Below, in pieces: positions 1 to 8,155 of a stretch of 64,000 nt of DNA (positions are counted from its first letter, which is position 1; every line of letters starts with the position of its first letter). The translations under genes and the position numbers were made by a program. The stretch comes from Mariniradius saccharolyticus AK6 (GTDB taxonomy: Bacteria; Bacteroidota; Bacteroidia; Cytophagales; Cyclobacteriaceae): assembly GCF_000330725.2 (NCBI RefSeq), contig NZ_AMZY02000008.1:124001-188000 (forward strand), in the 5' to 3' direction. The notes beneath the pieces were generated by a model. The model searched no databases. It worked only from the letters and a program-made list of their open reading frames with translations, and was not told where the DNA came from.

Positions 1-318
1 AATGCTGTTTTCGAGTTGGGGTGTGTAGTCGATATGCTTCGCAAAACTGGCAGCAGCTTTTTCCCTTTGGGACTGCATCACGTCGCACAAGGTGTGCAGC
101 ATGACATTGCTTTCTTTTCTCTTGATCGGGTCATAAAACGCGCCCAAACGTCTTCCAAGACCTGCGATGGCCACATTTAACCGTTCATTCGCACCGATGA
201 TGTTGCCATAGCTTTTGGCTGAAAAACCCAAGGCACCCAAGGAACTCAGGCCGATGGTTGCGAGGGTGGTCTTTTTGATAAAATCCCTTCTGGGTTGGTT
301 GTTGGATTCCATGGTCAT
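1..318 (-). CDS. Gfo/Idh/MocA family oxidoreductase, N-terminal part (cut by window edge)
   Basis: About 106 codons are visible; the gene runs off the left edge. The N-terminus has a twin-arginine signal (QPRRDFIKKTTLATIGLSSL) followed by NERLNVAIAGLGRR, the start of a Rossmann nucleotide-binding fold, so this is a Tat-exported NAD(P)-dependent oxidoreductase of the Gfo/Idh/MocA type. Two in-frame ATGs (at 318 and 312) are possible starts. It lies 5 bases downstream of the DUF1080 gene on the same strand, so the two are almost certainly co-transcribed. Such pairs act in periplasmic oxidation and cleavage of sugars through 3-keto intermediates; the substrate cannot be read from the sequence. 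Confidence 0.85.
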   Translation of the reverse strand, partial: MTMESNNQPRRDFIKKTTLATIGLSSLGALGFSAKSYGNIIGANERLNVAIAGLGRRLGAFYDPIKRKESNVMLHTLCDVMQSQREKAAASFAKHIDYTPQLENSI

Positions 319-323
319 GGGGT

Positions 324-1718
324 TTATTTGAGTTTTTTGACTTTCAGGTTTTTGAAATGCACTTCATTGCCGTGGTCTTGGAGCAACAGGTGGCCTTCGG
401 GCGCTTCACCGAAGTTTTCCCAAACCTTGTACTTGCTGATGGCCACCAAATCACGGAACTCCTGCGATCCACGTACATATTCCACGACTTTGACGCCGTT
501 GAGGTAATGTTCGACGCGGTTGTCGGGATAGACCACGATGCGGCCTTTGTTCCATTCCCCGGGTCCTTTGACAAAGCGTGCCTGCTTGTTGGCCTTGATC
601 AAATCATAGAGCGAGGCCAAGGTACGGTTGCCCTCCCGTCCCATCTTGGCATCGGGATGGCGCTCGTCGTCGAGGATTTGGTATTCCAAGCCGATTGCCG
701 AACCGGAATTGTTTTCTTTCAAGGTGACAAAATATTTCACCCCGCTGTTGGCGCCTTCGGTAATCTTGAAGTCAAAGGCAAAATCAAAGGCAGCGTATTT
801 TTCTTTCGTCACGATATCCCCAAAATTGGAGGATTCGCCACCATCGGTGCCTTCCACCTTCAAAATCCCGTCTTTGATTGTCCAGCCTTTTTGTGGAAAG
901 GTCTCTTTGTAGGCGCCTACCCAGGCTTCTGTGCTTTTCCCGTCAAACAACAGTTTCCAGCCGTTCGCTTTTTCGTAGGCGGTCAGCTCGTTCAATCCTG
1001 TATTCACCACAAAGAGGTCTTTTTTGAAAGCCTTGGGTTTTAGGTTTTCCGTTTGGATGCGGATATTCCTGAAATAGGTCTTATTGCCGGCATCCTTGGC
1101 ATCCGAAATGCTGTGTACCTGAAGTCCAACAAATCCACGGGCATCCATGTCGTCCACGACGTAGGCGACTTCCTGTCCGTTTATCCAGGTTTTGATTTCC
1201 TTTCCGATTACTTCGATCCGGTAACTGTTCCACTCTCCCATCTTGAAGGCTGATTTGGCCGCCGGATTGAGGTCTAAGGGATACAGCCAACCACGGCGCG
1301 CCTCGTCGTAAACTCCGCCCGACCAAGCCCTGGATGTTGGGTCTGCTTCGATTTGGTAGCCGAAGACGAGCCCTTGGCCTTCCCTGGCCTTGGGATCATA
1401 CTGTCCGCGTGCCATGATGCCTGAGTTACTTGAGAGGTTTTCGATCTTCAGGTCCAATTCAAGGACAAAATCCCCAAATTGCTGTTCGGTAATCAAAAAG
1501 GTATTGGGTGTATTCGCTTTGGCATAGCCAACGATGATGCCATTTTCCACTTTGAATTCGGCTTCACCTGCCACTGCCTTCCACCCGCTAAGGTCCTTTC
1601 CGTTGAAAAGTGTCCGCCATTGGGTATTCTGGGCGATGGATTCGGTTTGGAATGATAGATAGGCAAATGCGAGGAGAAACAGCTGCGCTACCAAAAACAA
1701 TGGTCTATTTCGGGGCAT
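324..1718 (-). CDS. DUF1080 (3-keto-disaccharide hydrolase family) protein, two domains
   Basis: 464 aa with an N-terminal signal peptide (hydrophobic residues about 5-25). Two copies of the DUF1080 concanavalin-like fold are visible, about residues 33-225 and 253-463, each opening with the family hallmark: WRTLFNGKDLSGWK in the first and GWKLLFDGKSTEAW in the second. DUF1080 proteins include enzymes that hydrolyse 3-ketoglycosides in Bacteroidota. The gene is directly upstream of a Tat-exported Gfo/Idh/MocA oxidoreductase (5-base gap), which fits a pathway in which the oxidoreductase makes the 3-keto sugar and this protein cleaves or binds it. Location is periplasmic or outer-surface. The family call is firm; the exact substrate is unknown. 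Confidence 0.88.
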   Translation of the reverse strand: MPRNRPLFLVAQLFLLAFAYLSFQTESIAQNTQWRTLFNGKDLSGWKAVAGEAEFKVENGIIVGYAKANTPNTFLITEQQFGDFVLELDLKIENLSSNSGIMARGQYDPKAREGQGLVFGYQIEADPTSRAWSGGVYDEARRGWLYPLDLNPAAKSAFKMGEWNSYRIEVIGKEIKTWINGQEVAYVVDDMDARGFVGLQVHSISDAKDAGNKTYFRNIRIQTENLKPKAFKKDLFVVNTGLNELTAYEKANGWKLLFDGKSTEAWVGAYKETFPQKGWTIKDGILKVEGTDGGESSNFGDIVTKEKYAAFDFAFDFKITEGANSGVKYFVTLKENNSGSAIGLEYQILDDERHPDAKMGREGNRTLASLYDLIKANKQARFVKGPGEWNKGRIVVYPDNRVEHYLNGVKVVEYVRGSQEFRDLVAISKYKVWENFGEAPEGHLLLQDHGNEVHFKNLKVKKLK

Positions 1719-1922
1719 GGTCTTGATTTTATATGGTCCAAATTCCTGATTTAGGCAGGTTTATTCAACATCCTATAGGTGCAAATACGGAAACGATTGC
1801 GACTTCGAGGTACAATTCTCTCTTTTGATTCTTGAATTTATGGATTATCTTGGAAACATGCCTTCACAATGTGACGGCAGGAAAAATACAGAAACCCCTT
1901 CCGACAATAAATCCTCAAACCC

Positions 1923-3752
1923 ATGAAGAACCTTTCCCTTTCGGCTTTGCTGCTTTTGTTTACAGCAATCCTATCGGTCCATGCACAACAAATCCAAACA
2001 AATCCCATCCTAAGTCCCTGGGCCGAAAAAGTGGACAAGCAGGCCCCCCACCCTGAGTATCCCCGGCCACAGATGGAACGCGGCAATTGGCAAAACCTGA
2101 ATGGTGCCTGGGATTATGCGATTGTGGACAAAGGCGTGCGACCAAATACTTTTGAAGGAAAAATCCTAGTCCCCTACACGGTCGAATCCTATCTATCCGG
2201 AGTCGCCAAACCTGTCGGCGCTGCCAAAGAACTCTGGTACCAAAAGGCTGTTTCCGTTTCTTCGAAAAATAGAAAAGGTAGAGTGCTGTTGCATTTTGGA
2301 GCTGTCGATTGGGAATCGGAGGTATTTGTAAACGGAAAATCCGTAGGTACCCACCAAGGCGGCTATGACCCGTTTCAATTTGATATCACGGATTTTCTCC
2401 TCAAAGGCGAGTCCCAAAATATCCAAGTCCGAGTTTGGGATCCGAGCGACGATGGACCACAGCCCATTGGGAAGCAAACAAAGCGACCACGTGGTATTTG
2501 GTACACGCCTGTCACCGGGATTTGGCAGACAGTTTGGCTGGAGTATGTACCGCAGACCTACATTTCCCAACTCAGGATCACGCCAAATTGGGACCGGGGG
2601 TCTTTCGAAATTGAAACCACAACCGCGGGCAATACCGCTGGATTGGTCCTGTCCTTACTTGCAATGGACAATGGAAAAGAAGTCGGTAGGCTTAGCGGCG
2701 CTGTGGGCGAAAAGCAGGTATTGACGATCCAAAACCCGAAAAGCTGGACTCCCGATTCACCACAACTCTATGATTTTGTTATTGAATTGAAAAAGGGAAA
2801 CAAGGTGGTCGACGCAGTCAAATCCTATAGTGCCCTGCGGAAAATCAGTGCCAAGCCAGACACAAACGGCATGCTGCGCATGGAATTGAACGACAAACCC
2901 CTATTTCAATACGGTCCGCTTGACCAAGGCTGGTGGCCTGATGGTCTTTATACCGCCCCCACAGATGAGGCACTGGCTTTTGACATCATCAAAACCAAGG
3001 AAATGGGCTTCAACATGATCCGGAAGCATGTGAAAGTCGAACCCGCACGTTGGTATTACCATTGTGACCGTTTGGGCATCTTGGTGTGGCAGGATATGCC
3101 AAGCGGAGATATGGGCAATGTCTGGGAACCGAAGCCGGGAATTCTTCGAAAGAACTTGGACAAATATCGAACGGCAGAATCCGAGGCTATCTATAAAAAA
3201 GAATGGAAAGCCATCATGGATGCTTTTCACCATTTCCCCTCTATCGTGGTTTGGGTTCCGTTCAATGAAGCTTGGGGACAATTCAAAACAGCCGAAATTG
3301 CTGAATGGACCAAAAAGCATGATCCTAGCCGGCTGGTCAATTCCGCTTCAGGGGGAAATTTCGAGTTGAATGGGAATAAGATCGCGGGGGATATTTTTGA
3401 TGTCCACAACTATCCCGATCCGGTAATGCCCTCGCCGGACTTGTTTGGCAAAGTGAATATTCTGGTTCTGGGTGAATACGGTGGACTTGGGCTTCCTGTA
3501 GAAGGGCATACTTGGCAAAACAAAGACAATTGGGGCTATCAATCTTTCAAGACGGAGGCTGAATTGCTCGAGCGTTACAAATCACTGATCAAAGACCTCA
3601 AGGATTTGATCCCGAAAGGGCTTGCCGCCGCAGTATATACCCAAACCACGGACGTGGAAGTAGAAGTGAATGGCTTGATGACCTATGATCGGCAGGTTAT
3701 CAAGTTTCCCGCAGCTGTACTCAAATCGCTGCATATGGAACTTTACCGATGA
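1923..3752 (+). CDS. Glycoside hydrolase family 2 protein (beta-galactosidase/glucuronidase-like), secreted
   Basis: 609 aa, signal peptide at residues 1-21 ending HAQ. Order: N-terminal GH2 sugar-binding jelly roll (RGNWQNLNGAWDYA, VPYTVESYLSG), an immunoglobulin-like middle domain, then the TIM barrel. The catalytic acid/base is Glu449 in WVPFNEAWG and the nucleophile Glu518 in VLGEYGGLG. It is shorter than LacZ (about 1000 aa) and lacks the C-terminal LacZ domains, matching the compact periplasmic GH2 enzymes common in Bacteroidota. It is transcribed away from the DUF1080 operon across a 204-base gap. The exact linkage cleaved cannot be told. Confidence 0.92.
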   Translation: MKNLSLSALLLLFTAILSVHAQQIQTNPILSPWAEKVDKQAPHPEYPRPQMERGNWQNLNGAWDYAIVDKGVRPNTFEGKILVPYTVESYLSGVAKPVGAAKELWYQKAVSVSSKNRKGRVLLHFGAVDWESEVFVNGKSVGTHQGGYDPFQFDITDFLLKGESQNIQVRVWDPSDDGPQPIGKQTKRPRGIWYTPVTGIWQTVWLEYVPQTYISQLRITPNWDRGSFEIETTTAGNTAGLVLSLLAMDNGKEVGRLSGAVGEKQVLTIQNPKSWTPDSPQLYDFVIELKKGNKVVDAVKSYSALRKISAKPDTNGMLRMELNDKPLFQYGPLDQGWWPDGLYTAPTDEALAFDIIKTKEMGFNMIRKHVKVEPARWYYHCDRLGILVWQDMPSGDMGNVWEPKPGILRKNLDKYRTAESEAIYKKEWKAIMDAFHHFPSIVVWVPFNEAWGQFKTAEIAEWTKKHDPSRLVNSASGGNFELNGNKIAGDIFDVHNYPDPVMPSPDLFGKVNILVLGEYGGLGLPVEGHTWQNKDNWGYQSFKTEAELLERYKSLIKDLKDLIPKGLAAAVYTQTTDVEVEVNGLMTYDRQVIKFPAAVLKSLHMELYR

Positions 3753-3885
3753 TAAAATCCAACAAGGGTATGGAGCGATGAATCCAGAAGCAAATATTAA
3801 CGAAAACTTGACAGGAAATCCTTGAGCCAACTAGCAATATCCCTTGAAAAAACAGTAATTTAGGGGTTATTAAAACACTTATTTT

Positions 3886-4278
3886 ATGAAAAAACTCTTC
3901 TCACTTTCCGTTTTCATCCTGCTAATTGCCTTTGTAGGAACTGAGGCAAAAGCGCAAAAACTCAAAGTACCAGGTGCTGACCTTGCCACGCAAGTACTCG
4001 GCATACTCGACAAAACCGACGGTCTTGGATTAACTGCAGACCAAACATCAAAATTGAAAGCCAATAACAAGTCTTTTGTAGACGACGTGTTTGGCGTCCT
4101 CAACGGCAATCTTTCCGACGATGCCAAGAAAAGCAAGTTCCTCGATCTGAAGAAAATCCGGCAAAACTTCCTCATGGGCCTTTTGGGCCAGTCACTGTTG
4201 GGCAAGTACAACGGTAGTGTCAACAAGTTGCTCGGACCACTCAAAAGTCAGCTTGGACCCGCAGCCTTGGCGTTCTAA
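3886..4278 (+). CDS. Small secreted protein of unknown function
   Basis: 130 aa. Residues 1-24 form a clear signal peptide (ending AKAQ). The mature part is helical, Lys- and Leu-rich, with the stretch LGLTADQTSKLKANNKSFVDDV and a Gly/Leu-rich C-terminus. This recalls small periplasmic helical proteins that sense or bind, but no family could be assigned. A strong hairpin terminator lies 23 bases after the stop (4301-4334), so it is probably a monocistronic unit. Confidence 0.75.
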   Translation: MKKLFSLSVFILLIAFVGTEAKAQKLKVPGADLATQVLGILDKTDGLGLTADQTSKLKANNKSFVDDVFGVLNGNLSDDAKKSKFLDLKKIRQNFLMGLLGQSLLGKYNGSVNKLLGPLKSQLGPAALAF

Positions 4279-4300
4279 ATGAACCTGACCAACCATTTTC

Positions 4301-4340
4301 AGAGCCATGAAATTTCACGTAATTTCATGGCTCTTTCTTT
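4301..4340 (+). terminator. Rho-independent-type terminator after the small secreted gene
   Basis: A perfect 14-bp inverted repeat: 4301-4314 (agagccatgaaatt) pairs with 4321-4334, loop tcacgt, followed by a T-rich run (ttctttt). The stem contains an ATG (4307) in frame with the GH30 gene; that ATG would be buried in the hairpin, which argues that GH30 starts at 4346. Confidence 0.8.
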
Positions 4341-4345
4341 TCCCC

Positions 4346-5740
4346 ATGAAGCATCTCCATAAGATTATCCTGATTCTAGCCATTGGCGTTTTCGGCTGCG
4401 ATAGACCAACCAAAAACGCCCAGTTCTGGCTTACCGACCCATCCCAAGGAATACACTTTCTGCAACAAGACGATCTCTTGCTAGCTGAGATGTCAACCGA
4501 ACTGCCCACCATCGAGCTCAATCACTCGATCAGCTATCAGGCGATGGATGGTTTTGGTTTTACTTTGACGCAGGGCAGCGCGAAGCACCTCCTAGGGATG
4601 ACTAATGAATCGCGAAATGCAATACTCCAGGAGCTTTTTGGGCAAAATGTGGGGGAAATCGGTGTGAGTTATTTGCGCCTGTCTGTCGCCGCATCCGACC
4701 TCAATGAGTATCCTTTTTCCTATCATGATGTTGAGGACGGACATTTGGATTCGCTATTGACCAAATTCAGCTTGGGGCCCGATACCTTGGATATGATTCC
4801 GGTTTTGAAGGAAATCATGGCAATCAACCCGGAAATCAAGTTGATGGGCTCGCCTTGGTCGCCTCCGGCGTGGATGAAGGACAACAAAGACACGCGGGGC
4901 GGAAAATTGCTGCCGCAGTACTACTCCACCTATGCGCTTTATTTCGTAAAGTATATCCAGGCGATGGCGGATTTGGGTTTCAAGATTGATGCCGTCACCA
5001 TACAAAATGAACCCCTGCATCCCGGCAACAACCCAAGCCTGCTGATGCTGCCCGAAGAGCAGGCGGAATTTGTGAAAAACCATCTTGGGCCTGCGTTCGA
5101 AAAAAACAGCATTTCCACCAAGATCATCATCTACGACCACAATGCCGATCGACCTGATTATCCGATCAGCATTTTGGATGATCCCGAAGCCAAAAAGTAC
5201 ATCGACGGATCTGCTTTCCATCTTTACGGTGGGCAAATCGATGCGCTTTCGGAAGTCCACCGTGCCCATCCGGACAAAAACATCTATTTCACCGAACAGT
5301 GGATTGGAGCACCCGGGGATCTTGCGGGCGATCTTCGCTGGCATGTCAAAAATCTGATCATCGGTGCGCCCCGCAACTGGGCCAAAACTGTCCTAGAATG
5401 GAACCTGAGCTCGGCACCGGACCTTCAGCCCCATACCGACCGGGGCGGCTGCGACCAATGCCTCGGCGCGATCACGATCAAAATCAACCATGTACTCCGG
5501 AATCCTGCCTACTATGTGATTGCCCATGCGTCGAAATTCGTAAGCCCGGGATCGGTGCGGATCGACAGCAACGAACCCGAGGGCTTGCCCAATGTGGCGT
5601 TTACCAGACCGGATGGAAAACAGGTATTGATCGTTTTGAATGATGGTCAAGCGCAACAAACCTTCGCAGTCAAAAACAACAAGTGGGTCGGTGCGGTGAC
5701 GCTTTCAGCGGGTGCTGTCGCGACGATTGTATTTGATTAG
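4346..5740 (+). CDS. Glycoside hydrolase family 30 (glucosylceramidase-like) lipoprotein
   Basis: 464 aa from the ATG at 4346. An in-frame ATG at 4307 lies within a terminator stem and gives a poor N-terminus, whereas 4346 starts a clean lipoprotein signal with lipobox VFGC. The TIM barrel has acid/base Glu222 in TIQNEPLHP and nucleophile Glu317 in YFTEQWIG, both typical of GH30. The opening of the mature domain (YQAMDGFGFTLTQGSA) and the C-terminal beta-sandwich are also standard. GH30 members hydrolyse beta-glucosides, beta-1,6-glucans or xylans; subfamily was not resolved. Likely anchored in the outer membrane, acting with the neighbouring GH2 enzyme. Confidence 0.92.
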   Translation: MKHLHKIILILAIGVFGCDRPTKNAQFWLTDPSQGIHFLQQDDLLLAEMSTELPTIELNHSISYQAMDGFGFTLTQGSAKHLLGMTNESRNAILQELFGQNVGEIGVSYLRLSVAASDLNEYPFSYHDVEDGHLDSLLTKFSLGPDTLDMIPVLKEIMAINPEIKLMGSPWSPPAWMKDNKDTRGGKLLPQYYSTYALYFVKYIQAMADLGFKIDAVTIQNEPLHPGNNPSLLMLPEEQAEFVKNHLGPAFEKNSISTKIIIYDHNADRPDYPISILDDPEAKKYIDGSAFHLYGGQIDALSEVHRAHPDKNIYFTEQWIGAPGDLAGDLRWHVKNLIIGAPRNWAKTVLEWNLSSAPDLQPHTDRGGCDQCLGAITIKINHVLRNPAYYVIAHASKFVSPGSVRIDSNEPEGLPNVAFTRPDGKQVLIVLNDGQAQQTFAVKNNKWVGAVTLSAGAVATIVFD

Positions 5741-5800
5741 ATTAACCTAGCTTTGTCAAGTTAAACATTGAAAGGATTAAACTGACCGGTTATTTTCAAA

Positions 5801-5893
5801 GCCCTGAAAGGGCGATATAACCAAACGTAGGGTCTTGGCCCTACGATAGAAAGAGCTGAAAACCTCAACCTAGCCCTGAAAGGGCGTAATACC
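5801..5893 (+). repeat. REP-like palindromes upstream of the transposase
   Basis: Three short hairpins precede the transposase: gccctgaaagggc at 5801-5813, cgtagggtcttggccctacg at 5825-5844 (7-bp stem), and gccctgaaagggc again at 5873-5885. The 25 bases 5869-5893 recur identically at 45683-45707, about 40 kb away. Confidence 0.8.
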
Positions 5894-5899
5894 TTGAAC

Positions 5900-6352
5900 A
5901 TGGGACAGTCACTGGTTCAAAATTACCTTCACACCATATTCAGCACCAAGCATAGGCAACCACTGATCAAAGGTGCGATAGAGCAGGAACTACATGCCTA
6001 TTTGGGGGGTATATGTAACAGATTGGAGTGCCAATCTATCATAGTGGGAGGATATGTAGACCACGTACACATCCTCTGTAAATTATCAAAGAAGATCGCA
6101 CTTGTTAAGCTAATAGAAGAAGTGAAATCCCACTCATCCAAATGGATGAAGACAAAAGGTGGGGAATTTTCAGACTTTTATTGGCAGGATGGGTACGGTG
6201 CTTTTTCTGTTAATCCGTCACAGGTAGATGCCGTAGTTGACTACATAGCGAATCAGCACGAACATCACCAAAGGAAGACATTCCAAGATGAGTATCGGGC
6301 ATTTCTGAAAAAGTACAGGGTTGAGTATGATGAACGCTTTTTGTGGGATTGA
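5900..6352 (+). mobile_element. REP-associated tyrosine transposase (RAYT, IS200-like Y1 transposase) gene
   Basis: 150 aa from the ATG at 5900; an in-frame TTG lies at 5894. The Y1/HUH fold is complete: HUH motif YVDHVHIL (His57/His59) and catalytic Tyr117 in DYIANQHEHH, numbered from the TTG. Length matches IS200-type TnpA. The gene is not bounded by IS200 ends. Instead it is framed by GCCCTGAAAGGGC-type palindromes, two upstream and an inverted version (6360-6372) immediately downstream of the stop. That is the arrangement of TnpA_REP proteins, which cut single-stranded REP hairpins and are thought to spread them. No accessory gene is present. Confidence 0.9.
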
Positions 6353-6359
6353 CGATCCC

Positions 6360-6443
6360 GCCCTTTCAGGGCTTAGAGAACCTCATCCATTCTGACTGCA
6401 CAGGGCTTCACCCTGTGTTAAGGTATCACCGCCCTTACAGGGC
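6360..6443 (+). repeat. REP-like palindromes downstream of the transposase
   Basis: gccctttcagggc at 6360-6372 is the reverse complement of the upstream palindrome, placed 8 bases after the stop codon. It is followed by cacagggcttcaccctgtg (6399-6417) and gcccttacagggc (6431-6443). The remaining bases to 6623 show no gene. Confidence 0.75.
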
Positions 6444-6623
6444 TATGTCCAAGAAAATTGTCTCCGCTCCTTTTAGGTGTCTATAGCTTTGCGAAATATT
6501 ATAAAATAGGGTTGGAATTGGGAAGTTTCAAAGCCTCTTTCCCTCTCTTGAATTGGGTCCAATTGCGAGGGAACTATTGGCAAAACTAATAGTAATCTCG
6601 CATGACGGCAACCTAGCGCTTTA

Positions 6624-7985
6624 CTAAAGCACTTGAATCCGGTTCAAGGGGATTTTGGTGAGAAAGGAACGGAAAATGTACCGAGTATCGGGAATGGGCT
6701 TTACTTTTTGAAGGCGGTCCAAGACGGCTTCGCTGCCAGAAAAATCTTCGTCCGTTCCAAGGAAGCCGTAGGCAGCAAACACCCCATCCAAAAAATACAA
6801 GGCTACCTGTTGGTCCTTCGAAATGCCTCGATCCTTGATCAGAATTTCCCCTTTTTGGGAAAATGAGCGGATTGCTTCGTCAAATCGGGCGGCATATTCC
6901 TCCGCGCTTTCGGCCCCACAACAAGCGCCGCGGCATTTCCCATCCGCAAAATCATAACAAGGTCCTGCGGTTTTCTGGATTCCTGACAGTTTGGGGCAAA
7001 GTTCGTGGGCTTCCACTTTTTCCTTGAGAAATTTCCAAGCCTCCGCGTGGTTCATAAACTCAGCAATGGGCTTCAGCGAAGCCGCATATTTTCCCACATG
7101 CAACCTATAAAAACCATTTCCATCCTGATAATGGTAAATGGCCCAAGAGGAAGATTGAAACTTGGATGCTTGGTTATACTTCGGCCAAATGCGTTTGATT
7201 TCGAGGATTTCGAGCAAATAAGCGAGCATTTCGCTTCCCGTCAGTGTCCAGGAAATGTCGTGGATTTCGGTCTTGAGTGAAAGTTTGTCTTTTGAATTAC
7301 CCGAAAAATGACCCTTGAAGCGCTCCCGGATGTTGTTAGCCTTGCCGACGTAGATGACATGTCCTTGGCTGTCATGGAAATAATAGATACCCGTGGCCTC
7401 GGGGATTTCCAGGTACCTGCTGAGGGAGATGTTTGGCGGAAGAAATGAACCTCCTTGGTTTTGCTTCAGTGCGCCCAAGACAGCAGATGCATCCTTTTCC
7501 ATCATCATCCCAAAAAGCGTCGCCGTAGCTTCCGCATCGCCTAGGGCCCTGTGGCGGTTTTCAATTTCGATGTGCAGGTGGCTGCAAATCCTTCCCAGAC
7601 CGTAGGACCTCAATCCCGGGAAGACCTTCCGCGACAGCCGTACGGTGCAGAGTTTGCGGGCCTGGAAGTTCCTTCCCAGGGCCTCAAAAGCGGATCTGAT
7701 AAAGGAAAAATCAAAATTGACGTTGTGGGCCACGAAGACTGCATCCTCCAAAAATTCCCACAACTCGTCCGCGATTTCCGCGAAGGTGGGCGCGTGTTCG
7801 ACCATCTTTTGGTCTATGCCCGTGAGTCCCGTGATGAAGCCCGGTATTGGCCGCTGCGGATTGATGAGGGTATGATAGGTATCCACCACCCTGCTGCCAT
7901 CATGCAGGATCGCGGCAATCTCCGTGATGCCACCCAATCCCGGGTTGCCGCCTGTGGTCTCGATATCTACGATGGCAAAAAGCAT
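6624..7985 (-). CDS. DEDDh 3'-5' exonuclease fused to a GIY-YIG (UvrC N-terminal-like) nuclease
   Basis: 453 aa. Residues 1-165 are a DnaQ/epsilon-type exonuclease: Asp7 and Glu9 (FAIVDIETTG), Asp92 (HNVNFDF), His145 and Asp150 (HRALGDAEA) complete the DEDDh set. Residues about 195-280 are a GIY-YIG domain (ATGIYYFHDSQG...IYVGKANNIRERF), as in UvrC and Cho. A Cys-rich stretch (CYDFADGKCRGACC) near residue 370 resembles UvrC-family homologues. Such fusions are known in Bacteroidota and Actinobacteria and are presumed DNA-repair nucleases, but the biochemical role of the fusion is unsettled. It is transcribed divergently from the next oxidoreductase gene. Confidence 0.9.
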   Translation of the reverse strand: MLFAIVDIETTGGNPGLGGITEIAAILHDGSRVVDTYHTLINPQRPIPGFITGLTGIDQKMVEHAPTFAEIADELWEFLEDAVFVAHNVNFDFSFIRSAFEALGRNFQARKLCTVRLSRKVFPGLRSYGLGRICSHLHIEIENRHRALGDAEATATLFGMMMEKDASAVLGALKQNQGGSFLPPNISLSRYLEIPEATGIYYFHDSQGHVIYVGKANNIRERFKGHFSGNSKDKLSLKTEIHDISWTLTGSEMLAYLLEILEIKRIWPKYNQASKFQSSSWAIYHYQDGNGFYRLHVGKYAASLKPIAEFMNHAEAWKFLKEKVEAHELCPKLSGIQKTAGPCYDFADGKCRGACCGAESAEEYAARFDEAIRSFSQKGEILIKDRGISKDQQVALYFLDGVFAAYGFLGTDEDFSGSEAVLDRLQKVKPIPDTRYIFRSFLTKIPLNRIQVL

Positions 7986-8155
7986 GTGTCAATGTTAGTG
8001 ATTTTTAGGCTTTATTGGACAATCCAAGGCCATGGATGTCAATCATTGTCGGAGAAACAACAAGCAATACTTTGTGGAACAACAATGATTTCGCCAAAGA
8101 GGATCGGATCGAAGGCAAAAGATTTTCGATATTTCTACAACAAAACCTAAAGACC

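Noticed and set aside
8015-8155. N-terminal extension of the Gfo/Idh/MocA gene
   Set aside because: The extension lacks signal features and would put the twin-arginine motif 50 residues in; the TTG at 8156 fits better.
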